From an uncultured Planctomycetaceae bacterium (GTDB lineage Bacteria; Planctomycetota; Planctomycetia; Pirellulales; Pirellulaceae): DNA of 10,682 bases. Made by a program: the position numbers and the translations under genes. Each line of letters begins with the position of its first letter. Within the stretch, counting starts at the first letter, position 1. Shown in pieces: positions 1-5,959 of this stretch. The notes beneath the pieces are model-generated. The model did no database searches and was not told the DNA's origin. It was given only the letters and a program-made list of their open reading frames with translations. The DNA is taken from positions 1 through 10,682 of the forward strand of contig CALELC010000421.1 of assembly GCA_937904535.1 (NCBI GenBank), written 5' to 3'.

Positions 1-110
1 GCAACATGCAGGTTGATAGCAGGCGTTGAGGAGCGCGGCGGGCAGCGTTGATCACGCCGTCGCCGCTTGTGTTTTATCGGCTGTCGAGTTTGCGGTCTAC
101 ATCGAACCGC

Positions 111-133
111 TGAGCGGCCGCCTGGGCCGCTCA
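111..133. repeat. Perfect 9-bp inverted repeat (hairpin) in the left non-coding stretch
   Basis: TGAGCGGCC at 111-119 is matched exactly by GGCCGCTCA at 125-133, with a 5-base loop (GCCTG). It would form a strong GC-rich hairpin in RNA. No T-run follows on either strand, so a classic intrinsic terminator is not proven; it could be the 3' end signal of a gene left of the window. The rest of 1-405 shows no convincing coding region: the open frames there are short, have no recognisable domain and lack ribosome binding sites. Confidence 0.5.
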
Positions 134-370
134 CCCGCGAGCCGACTCTAGGACCAGCTTTACCTAGCAGCAGGTCGTGCGCCGCTGACTGTATCTGCCC
201 CCATACGGCAGCTAGAGGCAGTTTCGAATCACTTTTTGGACACGTCGGCGACATCAAATTGATAACACAATGCCGTCAAATCGAATACAAAACTGGTCGT
301 TGCTGCCTGTAAATACGGGGAATTCTGCATTGGCATGGGGGCTGCGTTTCTTGGCAGTACCGTTTTCCAC

Positions 371-386
371 CTGATCCTCTGATCCT
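371..386. repeat. 8-bp tandem direct repeat upstream of the His-rich gene
   Basis: CTGATCCT occurs twice in immediate succession (371-378 and 379-386), ending 19 bases before the ATG of the His-rich protein gene. Its position in the leader or promoter-proximal DNA would suit an operator, but the repeat is short and chance is possible. Confidence 0.3.
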
Positions 387-405
387 CCGTTGCGGGATAA
401 AAACG

Positions 406-729
406 ATGAAACGCTTGCTCGCAGTTGCAGTGCTCGTCGCCGGCCTGAGCCTGATTGCCACGACTTCCGAAGCCGGCGGTCACCACCACGGTCACCATGG
501 ACACCACGGACATGCTGCTGTCCACAGTTTCTACCCTGGCGTCTGGGGCCCTGGGATGCACAAGCATGGGCACCACCATCACCATCATCCGGGAGTCTTC
601 GTTCCTTATCCGAAGCTTCAGCATCACCACCATCATCACGGGCACTATCCCCCGCTTCCCCCACTGCACCATCATCATGGTGGGTTGCACATCGATATCG
701 GGCGATTGCACTTCGGCTTGCATCACTGA
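406..729 (+). CDS. Secreted histidine-rich protein, putative metal binder
   Basis: The 107-residue product starts with a clear Sec signal peptide: basic MKR, a hydrophobic core (about 4-18), and a likely signal peptidase I site after S-E-A (residues 21-23). The mature part of about 84 residues holds about 32 histidines, including two runs of six and one of four, separated by Gly, Pro and aromatic residues. It has no cysteine. Low-complexity secreted His-rich proteins usually bind divalent metals such as Ni, Zn or Cu, so metal storage or buffering outside the cytoplasm is a reasonable inference, not something shown here. The ATG at 406 is preceded only by a weak purine stretch (GCGGGATAAAA). 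The signal peptide supports this start. The next gene downstream encodes a Cys/His-containing DUF3565 protein. I recognise no named family. Confidence 0.78.
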   Translation: MKRLLAVAVLVAGLSLIATTSEAGGHHHGHHGHHGHAAVHSFYPGVWGPGMHKHGHHHHHHPGVFVPYPKLQHHHHHHGHYPPLPPLHHHHGGLHIDIGRLHFGLHH

Positions 730-753
730 GCGGAATGTTCAGAAAGACCGAAG

Positions 754-788
754 AGCCCCGTGAGATTGAAAAGCCCCGTGAGATTGAA
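754..788. repeat. 17-bp direct repeat between the His-rich and DUF3565 genes
   Basis: AGCCCCGTGAGATTGAA occurs at 754-770 and again at 772-788, with one base between copies (period 18). The repeat length is a multiple of three, so in the frame starting at ATG 736 it would encode a repeated P-R-E-I-E unit. That frame runs into the DUF3565 gene, has no good ribosome site and is not called as a gene. The repeat may be a local duplication in the 166-base spacer. Confidence 0.45.
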
Positions 789-895
789 GAGCTTGGAAAG
801 GCTAAAGAGCGCAGTCGCGGGCCGAGCTTTGCCGTCGAGTGCAAACTCGGCCGCGATTGCGATCGGGAATGGTTTGCTACTAAGGAACTGTGGCG

Positions 896-1117
896 ATGGA
901 ACAGCCGATTGTCGGCTATCACCAAGATGACGCCGGCCACTGGGTCGCTGAGCTCGCCTGCGGACATAACCAGCATGTCAGGCACGACCCGCCCTGGATG
1001 AGCCGTCCGTGGGTGGTCACCGAAAGCGGGCGGAAAGCTTGGCTGGGACATCCCTTGCCATGCAAAAAGTGTGACGAAGGGCAACCAGCCGACCATCCGA
1101 TTGCGGACTCTGGATGA
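896..1117 (+). CDS. DUF3565 family protein, putative Cys/His metal-binding small protein
   Basis: The 73-residue product matches my recollection of the DUF3565 family (PF12088) nearly end to end: I-V-G-Y-H-Q near the start, then W-V-A-E-L-A-C-G-H-x-Q-H-V-R-H (about 16-30), the P-P-W...R-P-W stretch (32-39) and a terminal C-K-K-C (56-59). C22, H24, H27, H30, C56 and C59 could hold a zinc ion. This is inference, as the family has no assigned function. I chose ATG 896 because AAGGA at 882-886 lies 9 bases upstream; the in-frame GTG at 890 would leave only 3 bases. The gene follows the His-rich gene on the same strand after 166 bases and faces the glycosylase gene. The gap to that gene (1118-1244) shows only a 10-bp palindrome, GCAGCGCTGC, at 1151-1160. 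Confidence 0.82.
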   Translation: MEQPIVGYHQDDAGHWVAELACGHNQHVRHDPPWMSRPWVVTESGRKAWLGHPLPCKKCDEGQPADHPIADSG

Positions 1118-1244
1118 GTTGCTTGGGCGTCGTTAGGCAGCGTCTGGGCAGCAGCGCTGCACGGTCTGGCCGCTTTCTATCGGATGGAGAAGCGGCGAGC
1201 CTATCCGGACGCTGGGTTTATCAGCTCCCTGTTCGGCAACGCTC

Positions 1245-2177
1245 TCAATGATTCGGATACACGTCGCCCTGCGCCGCCAGTTTGTCTAATAGCATCTGAA
1301 AGTAAATCAGACCGCCGTAGGGCTGCCAGCGCCGCAAGGCTTGAGCGGCAGAGTCGTAGTCGAGGCGGTCGGATAGCCCCAGCCATTGCTGCAGCCCGTT
1401 CCTAGCGCCGACATCGTCGCCAGGGAACACGTGCAAGCGGCCCAGCCCACGCAGCAGCGCATACTCGGCCGACCAGCGTCCAATCCCGCGCAGTTCACAC
1501 AAATGCTCGACGGCGTGCTGGTCCGAAAGCTTCGCCAGTGCATTCAGATTCAGTTTGTCGAGACGCACCTGGTCGGCCAGTAGCAAAACCGCGACCGACT
1601 TTTGTCGACTAAAGCCGAGCGCGCGAAGATCTGCTTCATTCACCCCGGCAAGATCTTCTGGCCGAGGAAACGCCGACTGCGATTGGCCTTCGATTTCGAG
1701 GCGATCACCGAACGCGTGAGCAAAGCGGTTGAGCAGTTGAATCCCTGATGCCAGCGAAACCTGTTGGCAAGCGATCGCGTTAGTGAGGCATTCAAAAGCT
1801 GACAGATAACGCGGCGGTTTCATGCCCACAAAGCGACGGGCGAGCGGACCGAGAAGCGGCTGCTTGATCGCGAACTCATAGAACTCCGTGAGATCAACTC
1901 GGAGCCCGAGCAGGCGTTCAAGCGCCGCGGTGGCCTCCGTGCGCATCTGAGGCCACGGCGTTTGACTGTGCAGTTCCACCTGCAGCCGCGGGGCATCGAG
2001 CCCGGATTGCTGACGCACTTCCATCAAGAGAGGACCACCGCTCCCGGTGAGCACGCGGCGATAGGTATTTCCATCCCATCTATCAATCGCGTTCTCGGGA
2101 CGCCGGCGCAAGACCCACACTGCCAGATCGAGGCGAAAGGGTGGGCGCGGCAACAAGGTAAACGACGTCGTCAGCAC
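1245..2177 (-). CDS. alkA: DNA-3-methyladenine glycosylase II, AlkA-like (HhH-GPD family)
   Basis: The product (310 residues from GTG 2177) is a base-excision repair glycosylase that removes alkylated bases from DNA. An N-terminal AlkA_N-like part opens with T-S-F-T-L-L-P-R-P-P-F-R. The HhH-GPD core follows from about residue 125: A-I-x-x-Q-Q-V-S at 135-142, the helix-hairpin-helix L-R-G-I-G-R-W-S-A-E-Y at about 229-239, then F-P-G-D-D at 251-255. D255 aligns with catalytic Asp238 of E. coli AlkA. E. coli AlkA has 282 residues, so the length fits. A TTG at 2207 would add ten residues, but GGAG sits 5 bases before GTG 2177, while the TTG has AGGA only 3 bases away. Hence GTG is preferred. There is no fused Ada domain. 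The gene stands alone, convergent with DUF3565 and divergent from the EF-G-like gene. Confidence 0.88.
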   Translation of the reverse strand: MLTTSFTLLPRPPFRLDLAVWVLRRRPENAIDRWDGNTYRRVLTGSGGPLLMEVRQQSGLDAPRLQVELHSQTPWPQMRTEATAALERLLGLRVDLTEFYEFAIKQPLLGPLARRFVGMKPPRYLSAFECLTNAIACQQVSLASGIQLLNRFAHAFGDRLEIEGQSQSAFPRPEDLAGVNEADLRALGFSRQKSVAVLLLADQVRLDKLNLNALAKLSDQHAVEHLCELRGIGRWSAEYALLRGLGRLHVFPGDDVGARNGLQQWLGLSDRLDYDSAAQALRRWQPYGGLIYFQMLLDKLAAQGDVYPNH

Positions 2178-2290
2178 TGGCTCTCCACACGTCCGACTTC
2201 GCGGCAAGGATCCTGATCGGGCCTAACCGAACACCCGTAAGGTGCTGGCGTAACCCCCGAGCGTTCCGAGATATCGTTAAGCTGTGAATT

Positions 2291-2317
2291 CCGACGCCAC
2301 TCCAGGCGTGGCGTTGG
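2291..2317. repeat. Long hairpin in the glycosylase/EF-G divergent region
   Basis: CCGACGCCAC (2291-2300) and GTGGCGTTGG (2308-2317) form a 10-bp stem with a single G-U wobble and a 7-base loop. It lies 73 bases before the EF-G-like ATG, in the divergent region, so it cannot end either flanking gene. It could be a structured mRNA leader or a DNA operator. Confidence 0.5.
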
Positions 2318-2321
2318 CCCC

Positions 2322-2339
2322 CATCGGCCGTGGCCGACG
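2322..2339. repeat. Imperfect palindrome upstream of the EF-G-like gene
   Basis: TCGGCC (2324-2329) and GGCCGA (2332-2337) are exact inverted repeats around GT, with further partly matching flanks (CC at 2321-2322 and GG at 2339-2340). The almost loop-free form is typical of a dimeric protein binding site rather than an RNA hairpin. It sits 50 bases before ATG 2390 and 4 bases after the hairpin at 2291-2317. Confidence 0.35.
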
Positions 2340-2389
2340 GGCGCTGCTGCCCCGTCAGGTATCGTCATTCCCAGCTGAGGAGTTCGTCG

Positions 2390-4447
2390 ATGACTTTTCC
2401 CGATCCGAGTGCGATTCGCAATCTCTGCTTCTGCGGCCATAGTGGCTCTGGCAAGACCACTCTGTGCGAGCGACTGCTGTTCGAGGCCGGCGTGATCAGC
2501 CGCATGGGCAGCGTCGAAGAAGGCAACACGGTCAGCGACTTTAGCGACGAAGAACGTGAACATCGACATTCGCTGCAACCGAGTGTGATGCATTTCGATC
2601 ACGAGGGACACCATGTCAATCTGATCGACACACCGGGCATGGCCGACTTTATCGGCCACGCGATCGCTTGCTTTCCGGCGGTTGAATCGGTGGTGATCGT
2701 AGTCTCGGCCGTCAAAGGGATCGAAAGCGAAACGCGACGACTGATGAAAGTCGCCACCGAGCGAAAGCTGCCACGCATGATCCTGATCAACAAAATCGAT
2801 GCTCCCGAGGCCAACCTCGAGGCGCTCACCGAGGAGATCCGTGCGGCGTTTGGCGATGTCTGTCTGCCGATCAATTTACCCACACCCGATTTGTCGAGTG
2901 TGATCGATGTGTTTGAAACCGATGCCCATGATCCCACGGCCTTCAGTTCAGCGGAAACGGCACACACAGCAATTGTCGAACAAGTGGTTCAGGTGGATGA
3001 AGCGTTAACGGAGGTCTATCTCGAGCAAGGAGCCGAGCAACTGGACCATGACCAAGTGCATGCCGCCTTTGAACGGGCGTTGTGCGAAGGACAACTGGTA
3101 CCGATTGTCTATGCTTCAGCGCGGACCGGAGCCGGTATCGCGCAGTTGTTGCATGTCACGGCGTCACTGCTCCCCAATCCGCTGGAGGGCAATCCTCCGT
3201 CCCTGGTCCAGGGCGGCCAACCGCTGCAACCTCAGCTCGATGTCAGTGCCTCCACCTTAGCGCATGTGTTCCGCATCTCGACCGATCGTCATGTCGGCAA
3301 ACTGGGCATCTTTCGGGTGCATCAAGGCAGCGTGCAGACCAAGTCCGAACTGTACCTCGACGACCAACGCAAACCGCTGCGGATCGGACATGTGGTGCGG
3401 CTTCAGGGCAAAACACAAATCGAAGTCGATGCCGTGGGGCCAGGAGAAATCGGCGCCGTGGCGAAGCTCAACGAATTGCATTTCAATGGCATTTTGCACA
3501 GTGGCGTCACTCCCGATGATCCGCCGGTGCTGATCCCACCCCCCTTGCCGGTGCCGATGTTCGGCTACGCGGTGCAACTCCGCAGCCATGCTGACGAAGC
3601 AAAATTCTCCGCAGCCGTCCACAAGCTGCAATCCGAAGATCCATCACTGGTGATCGAGCGAATCGCAGCCACTGGCGAGACCGTGATCCGCGGCCTCGGT
3701 GAACTCCACCTACGCGTGACGCTGGAAAAACTCAAAACTCAGTATGGGATCGAAGTCGACACCTGCGCCCCCAAGATCGCTTATAAGGAAACGGTTACCG
3801 GACGTGCCGAGGGGCACCACCGTCATAAAAAGCAGACGGGTGGTGCAGGACAGTTTGGCGAAGTTTATTTGCGGGTCGAACCGTTACCACCAGACCATCA
3901 CGATGGTTTCGAGTTCGTCAATGCGACGGTGGGTGGCTCGATCCCGAAACAGTTCATGCCAGCCATCGAAAAAGGCATCCGGCAAGTACTGCAACAAGGG
4001 GCGATCGCGGGCTATCCGATGAGCGGAGTTCGCGTCGAGGTTTATGACGGCAAGTATCACGATGTCGATTCCAAAGAAATCGCCTTCATCACGGCTGGTA
4101 AGAAGGCATTCATCGACGCCGTGCAGCAAGCCGATCCGGTGCTGTTGGAACCTTATGTGGAAGTCGAAGTCACTGCGCCGGCTCAGTACATGGGCGATAT
4201 CACCAGCAACTTAGCGACGCACCGTGGCCGCGTCAGCGACAGTCTGATGCTCGGCAGCGACAGTTGCCAAATCCGCGCGATCGCTCCGCTGAGCGAATTG
4301 CAAAGCTATGCCACCGATCTCAAAAGCCTCACAGCGGGATCGGGAACCTTCAGCATGCAGTACAGCCACGACGAACGCACGCCGCCGCACATTCAGCAGG
4401 CCGTCGTGGCGGCGTACCGGCCGCAAAGCGACGACGAAGCGAGCTAA
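2390..4447 (+). CDS. Elongation factor G-like translational GTPase (EF-G paralogue)
   Basis: The 685-residue product has the full EF-G layout. GTPase domain: P-loop G-H-S-G-S-G-K-T at 16-23, D-T-P-G-M-A-D-F at 80-87, N-K-I-D at 134-137, and Y-A-S-A at 241-244. Domain II spans about 288-380, and domain III holds R-G-L-G-E-L-H-L at 434-441. Domain IV has G-G-A-G-Q-F-G (484-490), G-G-S-I-P-K (515-520) and the tip Y-D-G-K-Y-H-D-V-D (552-560). Domain V has L-L-E-P-Y...Y-M-G-D (585-603). Canonical EF-G has His after DTPG; here it is Met84. The switch I ERGITI motif is also lost (E-R-E-H-R-H-S). These changes, and the lack of neighbouring rpsL/rpsG/tuf, point to the EF-G-like (FusA2-type) paralogue rather than the housekeeping factor. 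ATG 2390 is chosen over GTG 2330 because GAGGAG at 2377-2382 lies 7 bases upstream. Exact role unknown. Confidence 0.9.
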   Translation: MTFPDPSAIRNLCFCGHSGSGKTTLCERLLFEAGVISRMGSVEEGNTVSDFSDEEREHRHSLQPSVMHFDHEGHHVNLIDTPGMADFIGHAIACFPAVESVVIVVSAVKGIESETRRLMKVATERKLPRMILINKIDAPEANLEALTEEIRAAFGDVCLPINLPTPDLSSVIDVFETDAHDPTAFSSAETAHTAIVEQVVQVDEALTEVYLEQGAEQLDHDQVHAAFERALCEGQLVPIVYASARTGAGIAQLLHVTASLLPNPLEGNPPSLVQGGQPLQPQLDVSASTLAHVFRISTDRHVGKLGIFRVHQGSVQTKSELYLDDQRKPLRIGHVVRLQGKTQIEVDAVGPGEIGAVAKLNELHFNGILHSGVTPDDPPVLIPPPLPVPMFGYAVQLRSHADEAKFSAAVHKLQSEDPSLVIERIAATGETVIRGLGELHLRVTLEKLKTQYGIEVDTCAPKIAYKETVTGRAEGHHRHKKQTGGAGQFGEVYLRVEPLPPDHHDGFEFVNATVGGSIPKQFMPAIEKGIRQVLQQGAIAGYPMSGVRVEVYDGKYHDVDSKEIAFITAGKKAFIDAVQQADPVLLEPYVEVEVTAPAQYMGDITSNLATHRGRVSDSLMLGSDSCQIRAIAPLSELQSYATDLKSLTAGSGTFSMQYSHDERTPPHIQQAVVAAYRPQSDDEAS

Positions 4448-4482
4448 CCCGCGTCCGCAACTCACGCAGCGCCAGCAAATTA

Positions 4483-4500
4483 CCCCATCTACGGATGGGG
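4483..4500 (+). terminator. UNCG-capped hairpin after the EF-G-like gene, possible terminator
   Basis: CCCCATC (4483-4489) and GATGGGG (4494-4500) make a perfect 7-bp stem closed by TACG. As RNA this is C(UACG)G, one of the unusually stable UNCG tetraloops. It starts 35 bases after the EF-G-like stop codon. The following bases are AATCGATCTG, with no U-run, so it could equally be a 3' end stabiliser of the mRNA. The remainder of the 307-base gap to the YebC gene has no supported gene. Confidence 0.45.
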
Positions 4501-4670
4501 AATCGATCTGCTCCTTGCATTTATCGGGCTGCTGGCGACAATCGTAGGCCGCTCCCCAAAAGAGCTAGTGAGCTAGGAACGAACCTCGCGAGGCAGAACA
4601 CGAACCGCCAGCCGAGCTCCCGTGGCTGACGGAATCGCATCACCTGTGCCAACCTGCTCGGACCGACCAC

Positions 4671-4698
4671 GCTGCCGCCCCACCGGGGCGAAGTCAGC
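4671..4698 (+). repeat. Hairpin in the leader of the YebC-family gene
   Basis: CGCCCC (4676-4681) pairs exactly with GGGGCG (4685-4690) around ACC, and GCTG (4671-4674) can pair with CAGC (4695-4698) outside it across a bulge. It lies 56 bases upstream of ATG 4755. It may be a leader structure; no ligand-binding motif is recognised. Confidence 0.35.
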
Positions 4699-4754
4699 GG
4701 CTCGCAATCCAACGTCCAGTCGATCATAAGACCACACAGGTATGAGACAACATC

Positions 4755-5477
4755 ATGGGTAGAAGCTTTGAAGTCCGTAAGCTGTCGATCGCTAAGACAG
4801 CCGGCCAGAAATCGAAGTTGTATTCCAAATATGGCAAACAGCTTTATATGGTTGCCAAAAACGGCGGTGCGGACCCGACTGCCAATCCGGCGTTGCGGAG
4901 CTTGATTGAAAAAGCCAAACGCGAGCAGGTACCGAGCCACGTGATCGAAAAGGCCTTGGAAAAAGCCAGTGGCGCCGGCGGTGAAGACTATGTGCCGGCG
5001 CGTTATGAGGGTTTTGGCCCCGGCAGCTGCTCTGTGATCATCGATTGCTTGACCGATAATAACAATCGCACGATCACCGACGTTCGCAACTGCTTTACCA
5101 AGACCCATTCCAAGATGGGCGCCCCGGGCTCGGTTGCGCACCTGTTTGACCACCTTACGATCCTAGCGTTCAAGGGCGACAACGCCGAAGAGGTCCTCGA
5201 AGCGTTGTTGACCGCTGATGTGGATGTCGGCGACGTCGAGTCAGAACAGGGTCAAATCACCGTGTTCGCCCCGGCCAGTGAGTTCAACAAAGCGAAAAGT
5301 GCCTTGCTGGAAGCCTTTCCCAATATCGAACTGGAAGTCGAAGAGATCACGTTTGTGCCTCAGGCGCACACTGAAATCAGCGCGGAGGACGTGCCGATGT
5401 TCGAAAAGTTCATCAACATGCTCAACGACTGTGACGACGTGCAGGACATTTACCACAACGCGATCCTGCCACGCTGA
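4755..5477 (+). CDS. YebC/PmpR/TACO1 family protein, YeeN-like subgroup
   Basis: The 240-residue product matches the YebC family over its whole length, and the M-G-R opening with the short first domain resembles E. coli YeeN rather than YebC itself. Visible family features are S-K-x-Y-x-K-Y-G (20-27), the basic helix E-K-A-K-R-E-Q-V-P (52-60), Y-E-G-F-G-P-G (84-90), D-N-N-N-R-T (101-106), G-A-P-G-S-V-A-H-L-F-D (122-132) and a C-terminal D-D-V-Q-D-I-Y-H-N. Members were long called transcription regulators; mitochondrial TACO1 and bacterial relatives act on translation at the ribosome, notably at difficult peptide stretches. Which role applies here cannot be told from sequence. ATG 4755 is set by family alignment, as no strong ribosome site is seen. 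It follows the EF-G-like gene on the same strand after a 307-base gap with two hairpins, so it is probably a separate transcript. Confidence 0.9.
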   Translation: MGRSFEVRKLSIAKTAGQKSKLYSKYGKQLYMVAKNGGADPTANPALRSLIEKAKREQVPSHVIEKALEKASGAGGEDYVPARYEGFGPGSCSVIIDCLTDNNNRTITDVRNCFTKTHSKMGAPGSVAHLFDHLTILAFKGDNAEEVLEALLTADVDVGDVESEQGQITVFAPASEFNKAKSALLEAFPNIELEVEEITFVPQAHTEISAEDVPMFEKFINMLNDCDDVQDIYHNAILPR

Positions 5478-5519
5478 GCCATCGAAGCGAGCTGCGGGGA
5501 ATGAATGCGGCCGCCGCGC

Positions 5520-5774
5520 TCATTCCTCCGGTAGCGCCTCGCCGCGTGGCGGGTCCCGGCGGACGGGGCGCTGGCCGACGGGCAGGTAAATGCCCAGCCG
5601 TGCTAGCGAGGCGAACAATATGCCGGAAAAGAAAACTTCATCGAGGTTGCCGACGAAGGGTAGGTTGTCGGGAATCTCGATGATGCCCATTGAAAGGTTC
5701 GATAAATACAACACGGACACCAGCACACCGACCACCGCCGCTAGCCGTGAGGCGCATCCTCGCTGATCGTTCAT
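5520..5774 (-). CDS. Small membrane protein with a DUF1232-like motif
   Basis: The 84-residue product has one clear hydrophobic helix (about 10-29), then I-E-I-P-D-N-L-P-F-V-G-N-L-D-E (32-46) leading into a second hydrophobic segment (about 47-63). A charged, Pro/Arg-rich tail ends it. The P-D-x-L-P-x-x-G-x-L-D-E pattern recalls the DUF1232/YkvA motif (I-P-D-x-I-P-x-x-G-x-x-D-D), but the protein is short and I would not assign it firmly. ATG 5774 is preceded by a purine-rich GAGAGA stretch at a usable distance. The gene converges on the YebC gene (42-base gap) and diverges from the exchanger gene. The stop is TGA at 5520-5522. Function unknown. The supporting evidence is membrane topology and the motif, so the call is moderate. 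Confidence 0.55.
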   Translation of the reverse strand: MNDQRGCASRLAAVVGVLVSVLYLSNLSMGIIEIPDNLPFVGNLDEVFFSGILFASLARLGIYLPVGQRPVRRDPPRGEALPEE

Positions 5775-5959
5775 AGCGTCTCTCTTTTCGGTGGTTCACA
5801 TGCCGGCGATAATGGCTTGCGGTTTCAAAGGCGGGACTCAACCGGCACCCTCGGCACCTGTCCCAAACGCTGGCAACCGTGGTACAAGGATGCGGATTCA
5901 AGCGGGAGTGGCGGCTAGCAGCCTCCGACCGCGATCCATTCTATCGTAGAAAGCGAACC

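Noticed and set aside
221..230. GTTTCGAATC, resembling a tRNA T-loop
   Set aside because: No matching acceptor, D or anticodon stems could be folded around it; a single short motif is not a tRNA.
736..1001. Plus-strand frame with a repeated P-R-E-I-E unit
   Set aside because: No convincing ribosome site; it overlaps the well-supported DUF3565 gene by about 106 bases in another frame, and its second half has no family resemblance.
254..1096. 280-residue open frame on the minus strand
   Set aside because: It lies antisense to the His-rich and DUF3565 genes, has no recognisable domain, and is low-complexity Arg/Ser-rich text typical of a GC-rich shadow frame.
1151..1160. Ten-base palindrome GCAGCGCTGC between the convergent DUF3565 and glycosylase genes
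   Set aside because: No loop and no T-run, so not a terminator; palindromes this short are common in GC-rich DNA.
4521..5153. 210-residue minus-strand frame
   Set aside because: It is antisense to the start of the clear YebC-family gene and has no domain; GC-rich shadow.
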